A stretch of 64,000 nt of DNA from Owenia fusiformis (taxonomy: Eukaryota; Annelida; Polychaeta; Sabellida; Oweniidae): the NCBI GenBank assembly GCA_903813345.2, contig CAIIXF020000012.1, positions 8,950,432-9,014,431 of the forward strand. The letters run 5' to 3'. The position numbers and the translations under genes are program-made. How positions within the stretch are numbered: the first letter of the stretch is position 1; every line of letters starts with the position of its first letter. The notes beneath the pieces are model-generated. The model had not been told where the DNA came from and ran no database searches. It saw only the letters and a program-made list of their open reading frames with translations. Below are positions 42,691 to 53,170 of this stretch, in pieces.

Positions 42691-43680
42691 GTCAATAAAG
42701 GAGTCAGACTATTCTCCTTCGCTGACACGCATGTTTCTGTAGATACTTTAAGAGAGATGTACTCCAAATTTGGATGATGTTATATTTCGAAACGTTTTAA
42801 TAACTGTGGCAAATAAGATGCAACTTGTGCAGAACTATTTCATGCAAATATCATTGTAAAATAGTATGAAAAGTAAATGTATTGAAAATAAAAACGGGTT
42901 GTGCCTACCAATTTTTACTGAACATCAAACAAAGGTTTTATTTTTTCTAGATTGAAATAATTCTTCGATCTCAAGCACATTCAGGAAAAAATTAAATCCA
43001 GGTGGAGAGATAATATATTATACCCCTAAAAACTACTATTTACTAGTAATAGAATGTCTGGACTGCGGTCTGTAATCTTATTCTTCACTCCCTGAGTTCT
43101 CACCAATAAACAGGCCAATGGGTTCAAATGCCTTTATTGACTAAATTATCAATTTTTTAGACGAAACCTTGTTTCAGATTAATCCAACTACTTGATCTAA
43201 TGTGTTTGTTTATTTTAACTTTCAGTGATCTTTTGTGATCACGCCTATTTCAAATGCCAGTACACGGTTAACAACGTTAATTTGTTATTAAAAATGATAT
43301 ATGTATATTTTTGTTAATGTTATCAAAGTACACATAAGTAAGTTTAATCTTGAAGTAATATTTTCAGCAGAATAGTATTTGCCTTGTATTTAGATTGTTC
43401 GTGTATATTTACATACATTTGTATACGTATCGACATACATGTACATGTATATCAGTGACCTAGGTGTTTATGTATGCATTACACAAATGTCTGTAGATAG
43501 CAGGTCATATTCATGACAGTTTTTTTGAAGATGCTATTGTTCGGATATTCATCCAAATTCATTTTATGCTGTATATCTAGTCTACTTTCGAGTATTAGTC
43601 CAGAAGTTAGGAATCTACGCTTTTTTCACCCAGCTTCATTTCACACTTGGCACACCTGAAAAGATTAGTACATATTTTTA
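42691..43680. other. No feature recognised
   Basis: AT-rich intergenic DNA; only short TACATGTA-type palindromes near 43430. Confidence 0.35.
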
Positions 43681-43684
43681 TCGC

Positions 43685-43915
43685 ATGATCTGTAAAATGA
43701 AGCCTTTCTGTGCTGTACCAATGTAATGTTACTGAGACTGTGCCCATTGATCGTCTCCGTCGCAATACAGAAAACATTGGTACGGAGGAGACATTCTAAG
43801 TAGCAATACAGAGGATCAAACGATAAAACGTTATAGAATGATTTGAAGTGAAATACGGGATATATTCTGCTCTCGATATTTCGTATTAGCACTCGACTTC
43901 GTCTCGTTCCAATAT
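43685..43915. repeat. Palindromic unit P, distant inverted copy
   Basis: Contains GATTTGAAGTG.AATAC and GTAGCAATACAGAGGATC, an inverted copy of part of the 30735-31700 array. Confidence 0.7.
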
Positions 43916-44397
43916 ATCATTTACATAGCCAGGATCACAATGGTCAGAGTCAGAATGACCCTTACCATGCTGAAATCGCTTTTTCAGCCCTCTGAAAATG
44001 TGACTGGAAAAAGTTTAAAGTTAGCATTTCGGAAAGGTCACTGCACTATACAGAATATTTTGAATTTTTCAGAAGTTTGTGCATACACATAAACATACTG
44101 TTTTAAATGACAGAAGCTTTGGAAATTTGAATTCATTTCTAGAAATAGAGAAAGAATGAAAAACTGATTTGAAAAGCTATCTTTTTTCCTTTTTATGACC
44201 ACAATTTTTGTTTCAGGCAATTTTTCTAATTTTCAAAGCAACATATTTCGCACATTTTCTGAAAAATCCAAAATATTCTGTTCAGTGAACTTTTTTCAGT
44301 CACAATTTCAGAGAGCTGAAAAAGCTATTTCAGTATGGTAAGGGTCACTTTGACCATGTCCATTGTGATCATGGTCATGTAAATAATATATGGGAGT
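43910..44397. mobile_element. Foldback element, family F, copy 1
   Basis: ATATCATTTACATAGCCAGG and the inverse ending CATGTAAATAATATATGG enclose an almost fully self-complementary 490 bp (GAATGACCCTTACCATGCTG pairs with CAGTATGGTAAGGGTCAC...). Noncoding. Confidence 0.75.
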
Positions 44398-44631
44398 AGT
44401 AAGCAGAAAGTTATAGCAGAACTCTGTTATCTTAGTTCAAAAAAATCTAAAATCCACATGTTTTTTTTATTTCCTGTTTGGTGTCCTGATAAGTACCCCG
44501 AGACTTTAGCTATAATAACATATTTTTGCGCTACGTCAAATTTCAAATCGCTTTGCTTAAGGTGCCATGGAAGTTAACAGGAAATGATAAAACAAAAAGT
44601 GACAAAACCATGCTGAATTTTCAAAAAATTT

Positions 44632-46345
44632 TGAACCAAGATAACAGAGTTCTGTTTTGACCTCCAGTCAGTTTAACTAGTTCCACATATCATTTACATG
44701 GCCAGGATCACAATGGATATGGTCAGAATGACCATAAACATGGTGAAATAACATTTTCAGTCCTCTGAAAATGTAACTGAAAAAAAGCTAAAAGTAGGTG
44801 CTCAGGAAAGGTCAATGAACAGAATCTTTTGTTTCTTTCAGAAAATGTGTCCAATATATTGTTCTAAATGATACTATCTTTGAAATTTTAAAAAATTGTC
44901 TGAAACAATAATTGCTGTAGTAAAAAGGAAAATAGATTGATTTTTTTTTTCTTTTTCTAAGAATGATATCAATTTTTTTTAAATTGTATCATTTAGAGCA
45001 ATACATTGGGCACATTTTCTGAAAAAGTCAAAATATTCTGTTCAGTGACCTTTCCCGAGCACCTACTCTTACCTATTTTTTTGATTGTCATTTCCTGTTA
45101 ACTTTTATTGCACCTTAAAAATATGCTCTTATATTTATAGATATTATATTTCATCGATCATTTCTAAAGTTCTTTTCACCAAGAGTGGCCCTTTCTTCTC
45201 TAAATTCACTGTTTTTAATTAGGTGGAAGTAATATGACTCCATGGAATGTATCACTATGATTCCCTACATAGACCCGAAGTGAAGTGGTCATGTAAATTA
45301 TATGTGAAATTAGTTAAGGTGAAATTAAAGTTAATCAAAAGTACAAAAAGATGGCATCCATATTTTTTTCATGAAGTCAGAAGATTTTGTATAATGTTTT
45401 CCTTGTATGTGCATGCATTTCCTGAACTTTTTCAAAACTATGAATTGGAGGTGCATGGATCCCCAAAGCTATCATGAAGACTGTGAAGTGAGGCTAATTT
45501 TTGAAAGTTTCAAGGAGTAGCTTTGCAACAGTCACATATTTGCAAGAATCCCAAATTTCCACAAATCATCTTACCTTACCAAGTAACATAGAAGGAGCAT
45601 GGAAATGTGCACTTCTTGCTTTGTTAGAGTATGATAAAGCTCAAACCATAGTTTCTTATAAATATTTCATGTCCACCATTTTGTTTGCTGGAACTACTTC
45701 TAGACTTCCTGATTAATCCTCATACAAGTTTTGTGACTTCACCAAGTGGCACGGATTATCACAAGTATATTTTATCTATAACAGTATAATTATCATGATA
45801 GATACACGATTGAGGCTTTATAAATGATAAACAATGGATATATGAGTGAGGATTACTTTGAACTAGAAAATAGTCCCAGTAAACAAATTAGTGTACATGA
45901 CATATTTAGAATTCACACTGGTTTGAGTTTTATTATACTCTAACAATGCAAGAAGCATACATTTTCATGCTCCGTTGATGTTCCTTGGTAATGTTAGATG
46001 ATTTGTGGACGTTTTGGAGTCTTACAAATGTGTTTCCATTGCAATCCTACTCCTTGAAATTTTAAAAAGTTATCCTCACTTCACTGTCTCCATGCTAACT
46101 TTAGGGACCCATGCACCTCCCAATTCATAGCTATAAAAATTGTGTTTAAATGTGAAGTTTTCTGTGACATGTCTCTTTAGTCAGTCGGTGCAATTACATA
46201 TAAGGAAAACAGATACACAAAATCTTGTGACTTTATCAAAAAAATAAGACTGCCATTTTGTACTTTTGATTAACTTTAGCGTTACCTGAAACAGACTGGA
46301 GGTCAAAACAGAACTTTTTTATCTTGGTTCAAAAACTGTTTAAAT
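44632..46345. mobile_element. Long palindrome with a nested foldback element
   Basis: GAACCAAGATAACAGAGTTC at 44632 is inverted near 46320, and 45306-45760 is an imperfect inverse of about 45880-46300 (TTAATCAAAAGTACAAAA, CTATGAATTGGAGGTGCATG). The left arm is interrupted at about 44687-45305 by a family F element with CACATATCATTTACATGG ends. Noncoding. Confidence 0.75.
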
Positions 46346-47618
46346 CCATCAACTTTCCCCAAAGTCAGCTCATGAATATTATAATTAGCAAACCTGAAAT
46401 CTCTGAAGTCAGAGTAGGGCAGATTTTTGCGGGAAAATCTGAACACATTAGAAGTCAATGTGAATCGTGGCGGAAACGGGTTAATTTTATTGTCAAATTA
46501 TCTTGAGTAGTATTAATATTAATGATAAACGTTATGGAATTTAATAATTATACTCAAGTCTATATTCCCCCTTCTTATATGTATTGTTCTGGGTAATCAA
46601 ATAAATAGAGAAATATTGATGTGAAGAGTTCAATGTTTCCTGTACATTTTCAAATTACACCGACTGTACAAAACCCCATGTTCAGTTCTTGACTGTCAAA
46701 CTGTCAACATCCCATGGTAATCTTAAGTTCGTGTAATATTTTCTCATGGGGTGAAGAAGTGGGTACGGCTTAACCTTGAAGAAAAAGTATTCGACTCTCC
46801 GATCTTGGCCAACGGCGCGTTACTTTCACTTCTGTGCAGCCATGACAATGTTACTTTTATGTCTGCCGAAGAATTTGACAATGTTTACGTGAGTACTAGT
46901 GAGAGATGATGAGGCCGTTCATGTATGCTTTGAAACAATGTACCAGAGTTCCTTGTTTTACACACGATCGTCTATTTGAAGAGACTTGAGCTTGAAAGGC
47001 CCACGGGCGTTCTTTTAAAAATCTAACTTTTAAGAGAATGTTCAGGGTATTTTGGACGTAGACCTACAAGAGAGAAACTCCGACAATTCAAGCCCGTGGT
47101 TAAGTTACCTGCGGGAGCGGTTTCCGTACCAATGGGGAGCTTTTTGACACTTTTGGCAAAAAGATCATGCGTAAAGTGCTCAGAATGGTGAAAAACTGCA
47201 TGATTTTGAAAGAATTTCTGGCTGGGGGGAGCGGCCGCTCCTTCCGCTCATCCCCCCCCCACCCCTTTTGCTACGGGCCTGTGATTAAGCTTAGAATTGC
47301 AATTAAAATGCAAACTACTACAGCATGATGAATATTAGTTACTTCAATACATAAATTGCAAAAATACATGACCGATCGCAAATTATTTGGGCAATCCGAT
47401 GAAAAAATGCAAGTGGACTCTGACATTTAAAACTGTTCTTCATATATTTTTTTATTAGAAACATAATGAACTATTTAATTGAATAATCATGATAAATGTA
47501 TATTTCTAATCCATACAGTCTTATTGTTTGAATGATTGTCAATCCTTTGGATTCACTTAATTAAAAGACTAGCACTCGTATCATATATTTCTATGATATG
47601 ATTTACCGGATGGGGTAT
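46346..47618. other. Mostly unrecognised; one exon-like frame at 46745-46888
   Basis: On the plus strand WVRLNLEEKVFDSPILANGA and SHDNVTFMSAEEFDNVY are open and end at a consensus GTGAGT donor near 46889. Codon-like composition is unlike its AT-rich neighbours, but no family is recognised. The remainder shows nothing. Confidence 0.3.
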
Positions 47619-47622
47619 TTAA

Positions 47623-48036
47623 GGTCAGGGTGCATGATGAAAAATATTCTGCATTCCTCAATTGAGTCACATGTTATTTTTCAAACAAGAATCACTCCTT
47701 CCCAAAATTGTCTATATCTTCCAGTTTTGCACAAAGAGTGCACTTATGTGCCTAGAAAAGACTTGTGAGAAGAATGTTTTGATAAAGTGTATAAAAAACT
47801 AGAAAATTCAGTGAAAAAATTTAGAAAATTTTCAGAATTTTTTTTCACTGAATTTTCTCGTTTTTTATATATTTTACAAAGCAAATCTTCTCAGAAGTCT
47901 TTTCTAGGCACAAATATGCACTCTTTGTGCGAACTTGGAAGATATGAACAATGTAGGGAAGGAGTGATTCTTGTTTGAAAAATAACATGTGACTCAATTG
48001 AGGGATGCAGAAAATTTCCCATCATGCACCCTGACC
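47623..48036. mobile_element. TTAA-flanked foldback element
   Basis: Ends GGTCAGGGTGCATGATG and the exact inverse, each flanked by TTAA. Arms of about 200 bp pair nearly throughout around a centre near 47830. TTAA duplication suggests piggyBac-type mobilisation. 414 bp, noncoding. Confidence 0.85.
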
Positions 48037-48145
48037 TTAAGACACAGCTCAAGGCAAAATAGTCAGAAAATACATTTCACTCAGTTTTGTTATCATTTAT
48101 AATGAGATCTATTTCACTCATTCGGCGATCTAATAGTAATTGAAG

Positions 48146-48198
48146 TTTTGGCGCGAAATGGCGCCCTGCTTTGACGTCATTGATTTTAATCGACCAAT
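48146..48198. promoter_or_regulatory. E2F, CRE and CCAAT site cluster
   Basis: TTTTGGCGCGAAA at 48146 (E2F-type), TGACGTCA at 48172 (CRE) and CCAAT at 48194 within 53 bp of otherwise AT-rich DNA. A proliferation-type promoter is plausible. A plus-strand ATG at 48777 followed by a consensus GTAAGT donor at 48812 lies about 600 bp downstream. Confidence 0.45.
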
Positions 48199-48984
48199 CA
48201 GCGCAGCAGTCAAATTAGTCCAACAACATTCGACCTAGCCTGGGCCTCGTTTCTTATCTGACATGTCTTATGGCTAGGTCTAACCTCCATGATCATTTTG
48301 CCCTTGATGCGTTAATTTAATCGTTCCGCAGGTTTCGACAAGCGGAACTAATTAAACCCTGAAACCATGGAAATATTACAGAAAGAATGTGATTCAAGCA
48401 TGCATACATACCTTATGAATACATACACACCATCCCGCATCCCCCTTAGAACCTATTGATGCATAATTACGAAAATATTGGAGACAGGTTTGGAATATAA
48501 CGAAATTGTCGGTCAGTTTCGGTAACATCGAAATTGCAAATCGTATCAGAAATTAACCGTCATCGCGGCACTGCATTCACAAACAGTAGGATTGCAATTA
48601 ATAACTATTTTGCGTGTATACACGCGCTGTATAAATCAATCAAAGATACCTGTTATCCTCAAAATTTATCGTTTAATGCGAGTTATTGCGATAATAATTA
48701 TCAATCTATTTGACAACAATTTCGTTTCGCTAGTAGTTTAATTTTACGATCCGGGACACTCGGACGAACAGACACAATGACGGACATGCGGAAATGTCAT
48801 TTTAGAGATCGGTAAGTGTAGTCTCATTTTACGAGTATAAATGAACATTTAACACAATAATATTGTGTTATATCGCTTGATGTTATGTGTTCTTATATTA
48901 TTGTCAAGTATCAATTGCATGTTATCGCGGCAAAATGGTTTCGATGGATCCAGAACTTGCATCAAAGGAAAGAATAGTAAAGAG

Positions 48985-49048
48985 GTTAAACTCAATAACG
49001 GCCCCAAGAAAATTCCTAATAGTGAAGAACGCCGTTATTGAGTTTAAC
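48985..49048. repeat. 18-bp perfect inverted repeat
   Basis: Arms 48985-49002 and 49031-49048 (GTTAAACTCAATAACGGC and its inverse), 28-nt loop. Lies about 100 bp past the H2A.X polyadenylation signal. Not a canonical histone stem-loop, whose stem is 6 bp with a 4-nt loop. Confidence 0.9.
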
Positions 49049-49149
49049 GACGTTGAACTACAGTCAAATGAGCACACTTTGGACTGGGGAAAGGGGAATT
49101 GAGTATTACTTTTTTCAAATATTTTCCGCCATTTAGGAAATAATTTGGC

Positions 49150-49155
49150 TTTATT
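49150..49155 (-). terminator. AATAAA polyadenylation signal of H2A.X
   Basis: AATAAA on the minus strand 38 bp after the H2A.X stop codon, fitting a polyadenylated variant-histone mRNA. Confidence 0.6.
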
Positions 49156-49192
49156 CTTAATCAACACAATGTTTTTAATATAATGTATTTAC

Positions 49193-49597
49193 CTAGAATT
49201 CCTGGGATTGACTGGAACCTTTTGCTTTGCTGCTTGTCTTCTTCGGTAGGAGAACAGCTTGAATATTAGGCAACACACCCCCTTGGCTAATTGTCACACC
49301 CGATAGTAGCTTATTCAGCTCTTCGTCATTACGCACCGCGAGCTGAACGTGACGTGGAATGATGCGACTCTTCTTGTTATCCCGAGCAGCATTTCCTGCA
49401 AGCTCGAGAATCTCCGCGGCGAGGTATTCCAACACAGCAGCCATGTAAACTGGGGCTCCGGCTCCTATTCGTTTAGCGTAGTTCCCTTTGCGAAGCAACC
49501 TGTGTAGCCTCCCAACAGGGAACTGAAGCCCGGCTCGAGAAGACCTCGATCGAGCTTTATCACCTTTTAATTTGCCTCCTTTTCCACGGCCCGACAT
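49193..49597 (-). CDS. H2AX: Histone H2A.X
   Basis: Intronless 134-residue histone H2A starting MSGRGKGGK. An upstream in-frame ATG at 49636 would add 13 unusual residues and is rejected. The histone fold is intact: [38 protein letters not shown] and [14 protein letters not shown], with the acidic-patch Glu residues. The C-terminus is SQSQEF: the terminal SQ-E-aromatic motif defines H2A.X, whose Ser is phosphorylated by ATM/ATR-type kinases at DNA breaks. It acts in the nucleosome. An AATAAA follows and no histone stem-loop is seen. The stop codon directly precedes GTAAAT, a donor-like sequence, so a 3' UTR intron is possible. No other histone gene is in the window. Confidence 0.97.
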   Translation of the reverse strand: MSGRGKGGKLKGDKARSRSSRAGLQFPVGRLHRLLRKGNYAKRIGAGAPVYMAAVLEYLAAEILELAGNAARDNKKSRIIPRHVQLAVRNDEELNKLLSGVTISQGGVLPNIQAVLLPKKTSSKAKGSSQSQEF

Positions 49598-49639
49598 GTT
49601 TGTTGAAGGGTGGGTAAACAATATAGTAAATAGCACTAA

Positions 49640-49760
49640 ATGACCTACACCGAGGTTATAATGTTGATCACGTGCATAGTCATGGACAGGACTTGCGCTT
49701 CACGTATTCCAATCGTCCGTTTGATTAAAGCGACCGTGATCGATTTTTATTAGGCCACAC
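49640..49760 (-). promoter_or_regulatory. Putative H2A.X promoter
   Basis: Upstream of the start codon on the minus strand lie an inverted CCAAT (ATTGG) near 49710 and AT-rich TATA-like words near 49620 and 49655. Placement fits a histone promoter; assignment is by position only. Confidence 0.35.
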
Positions 49761-49864
49761 GCCCAGTGTCCACACAAATCGGGACGGAGGGGTGTACACT
49801 AATGTTACATACTATGCTAGTGTTCATAATTGATCACCTCGTTTCTTTTTACTGATAGTTCAAT

Positions 49865-49886
49865 CACTTGTATATATATACAAGTG
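49865..49886. repeat. 22-bp perfect palindrome
   Basis: CACTTG, ten alternating TA bases, CAAGTG. Could form a cruciform or mark a transposon centre. Confidence 0.9.
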
Positions 49887-49887
49887 T

Positions 49888-51110
49888 TACATACTACAGA
49901 GTGTCGCAAAATAAAAGTTTTTGAATGCAAATTATCATGAACATCATTCTCATCTTATAGGAAGCGCAAGGGTCCTTATACTGATCCTCGAGGAACTCCG
50001 GCATTAATGACTTAATTGTTATGCAAATAATTTGGATCATTTGTGATTGTGACATTGTGATTTATACTCTAATAGTGCTAATAGTGCTTATATGCTAATA
50101 GGCACCGAAATGGACTTTTCGCATTGTGGCTAACCTCATACAAATTAAACATAGCAGTAGGGGGTCTAAAATCTAAATTCGATCAATTGAGCTGAGATTT
50201 TCAGTAGCCATTGGTCATATAGTAGATCATTTTGTCAATAGGCAAGGGTGATCCGAGAAAAAGGTCGTAATATGTACACCGAGATTTCATTATGTTTTAT
50301 TGTACTAAATTGAAAACATATATAAAATATGTAAAGTCCTACTTGTATATTCTAGATATAAATGAATCATAATATCAAGTATCAATTGAAGATGTTTTAA
50401 ATGCATTGATATTTGCTTTCTATCGACACAAGCTTTTTAACTGTATGCTGCAAAATGATAACATTGACCACGTCCACTTTCCAGGGGTAGGGTACTATTA
50501 AGTCATAGTAAAGACGTACAATCTGGACTAGTAATGTGTGTTGTAGAAAACAGAACAATACCAAATATATCCTTTATGTTATTAAATAATAATCTTGTCC
50601 CTGACATCGTATGGATCGTACTCCAATTAAGCCGTAAAATTTGTTTTACCACTTTAAAGCCCATCATCGTATATTCTCTTACACCTACATGTACTAGGTT
50701 ACTCTAAAATATTGCCAAATGTTATTTCTTGCAACATTCCAGTGCCAGTTACTGATACAATTTAATCGATAGGTCTTACGTACAGGATTCGAACCATATC
50801 ATTTTAAACACTACCATTCACAATATTTCAAATATTGACCCTGATCAATTCAAGTACACATTTTAACGTTTCTGAGGTAGTACCTGCGAATACAAATTGC
50901 TGCCGTTCATGGCCAATACACTGGAGTAAATCTGTATTATTCCAGTTGCGCAGTGTTTCCTGCACGCATGCATCTTCTCCCCTCCCTACTATATCCTTTA
51001 TACAATACATAAGCAATACATAAGCATACAATAAGTACAAATATTGTAAACATATATTAGCTCCACTTCTTAGTCACCTGTGCAATTTATCTTTTGTAAA
51101 TGGCATTTTC
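49888..51110. other. No firm gene
   Basis: At about 49965-50005 GKRKGPYTDPRGTPA-like residues resemble the end of a LINE reverse transcriptase (weak). At 50870-50990 a minus-strand frame (ETLRNWNNTDLLQCI) ends at a GTACTA donor-like site; unrecognised. Confidence 0.3.
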
Positions 51111-51114
51111 CCAG

Positions 51115-52555
51115 ATATTCTAAAAACAGCTAAAATTACCTAATTTTCAAAAAGGGAAAACTTAGTTTATTCTCAAACTACAGGCCTATTTCTCTTCTTA
51201 GCATCTTTTCAAAAGTGCTAGAGAAACTGCATGCATAAAAGACTCATAGATTTCACAATAAAACAGAAAATACTGAGCTCAAGTCAGTTTGGTTTTTTAC
51301 CAAACAAATCAACTTATATAGCAATTTTAACTTTTCTTGAAAACCTCAGAACATCTCTCGATGATAATAACTTTAACATAGGACTGTTTCTTGACTTATC
51401 CAAGGCATTTGACACTGTTGATCACAAAATTCTACTTGAAAAATTGATTTGTATGGGTTAAGGGGAAATGTAAAAAATTGGTTCACTTCCTACTTAGAAA
51501 ACAGAAAACAGATCACTTGCTACAATAACACTTAATCAAATCAAGATGTTATTAAATGTGGTGTACATCAAGGGTCTATACTTGGACCGACTTTGTTTTT
51601 AATGTATATTAATGATATTACTTCAACCTCAAATCTTATCAAATTTGTATTATATTATCTCTCAACTTAGATAAAACTAATTTCATAATTTTTACTCCAG
51701 GCAGAAATTTAATCCATGACATAAATATACATATTGACAATGTGCCAATAAAAAGAGAAAGTAGTGTTAATTTTCTTGGAGTATTTATTGACGAAAAGTT
51801 AAATTGGAAAAAGCACATTCAGCATATTACTAATAAGATATCAAGAATAACAGGCATTCTCTATAAAGTAAGAGACATCCTTGATCATGACTCTAAACGT
51901 ATATCATTCATTAATCCTTTCTCAAATTAACTATTGCAATATTATTTGGGGTCATGTTAAAAAGAACATACTTACACCAATACATCTTATTCAAAAGAAA
52001 TGTATCAGACTGATTACAAATTCACATTTTAGAGAGCACACTGCCCCTTTATTCAAAATAGAAAACATTTTGACAATTTTTGATATTTATCATTTAAATG
52101 TTGCTACATTTGTATATAAATGCTTAAACATACCATCTGGCTTTCCTATATACATTTTTAAAGATTATTTTAAAATTTCCCAACATGGCCATGACACAAG
52201 ATCTAAACACCTTTTAGTCCAACCTAAATACCGCATTAAGTTTGGTTGGAACTCACTTAAATATATTGGACCATCATATTATAATAAACTACCTAATGAA
52301 ATTAAGCACAGTATCAGTACAGTTATATTCAAGGCAGCACTTAAACATCATATTATATCAACTTATTAATTTATTATATGTAACTCTAGCAGACTCTACC
52401 ATCCCACTTTTCCTGCATTCCTGCACTCCATTAAAATAATTGCATTTACAAATATTGACTTTTGATCCTTGAACTACAATATACGCTTTGCGTCAAATTG
52501 TATATGATTAAATGTTATGTAACATGTTAAAATTGGAATAAACTTAAACTTAAAC
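51115..52555 (+). mobile_element. CR1/L2-like LINE fragment, degenerate
   Basis: RT pieces in order: SSSQFGFLPNKSTYIAI, FLDLSKAFDTVDHKILLEKL, a GVHQGS-LGP-like stretch near 51560, then NFLGVFIDEKLNWKKHI, SQINYCNIIWG and a C-terminal KYIGPSYYNKLPNEIK ending at 52369. The catalytic YADD part near 51655 is deleted and there are at least three frame breaks. The tail is a GGAATAAACTTAAACTTAAA short tandem repeat, as in CR1/L2-type LINEs. Confidence 0.85.
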
Positions 52556-52813
52556 ATGATTTGAAAGCTGTCCTATGACGCGCAACTGATATTCAAGGGA
52601 TCATATGAAAATATTGGACGGCCAGTAGTGCCATCATGACTTTGTTCGACATACTGCTGTTTTTAAATTACTGTATATAAACGTCAATTTATTTTTGCTG
52701 GCACTTGATAAAAGGCATAGTTTTTGGACGGTTTATAATAGTCTCTTGTAGCTGCTACTTTTGTGATATCACAATCTCGAATAGATGAGTTGGGTAGCTG
52801 AAATAATAATCAT

Positions 52814-52910
52814 TATGGTCAATATTATACAATATGGTCAATATTATACAACGTGGTCAATATCATACAATATGGTCAATATTATGCAACATGGTCAATA
52901 TATTACATAA
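52814..52910. repeat. Minisatellite of about 21-bp units
   Basis: ATGGTCAATATTATACAA recurs about five times with small changes (ACGTGG, ACATGG variants). Confidence 0.85.
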
Positions 52911-52914
52911 TATA

Positions 52915-53170
52915 TTAGAACGTTCTTTGTACTAATATACTAGTATATATATATCCGTGGAGGAGTGCAGTCGAGAACTCGAAAGAACTAATAGTACACA
53001 AGCTTTGTTTCTTAACACACGTCCTGTTTATCAATATATCTATTATGTAACTTGTCGAAAAATGGTCGATAATTATGGAATAGAATAGGGGAGAACAAAA
53101 CACTAAAGCGATATCAAAAAATCATTCAGATTTTTGAGAAAAAAGAAAAGTTCATAATTATACGTGGTGA
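52915..53170. other. No feature recognised
   Basis: AT-rich sequence at the 3' side of the dioxygenase gene; the gene's final exon may lie to the left but is not seen. Confidence 0.35.

Noticed and set aside
49598-49636. Upstream in-frame ATG for H2A.X
   Set aside because: H2A proteins begin MSGRGK; the extra 13 residues have no counterpart.
50775-50790. Isolated B-box-like GGTTCGAATCC (minus strand), possible tRNA
   Set aside because: No A box, acceptor or other stems at the right distance.
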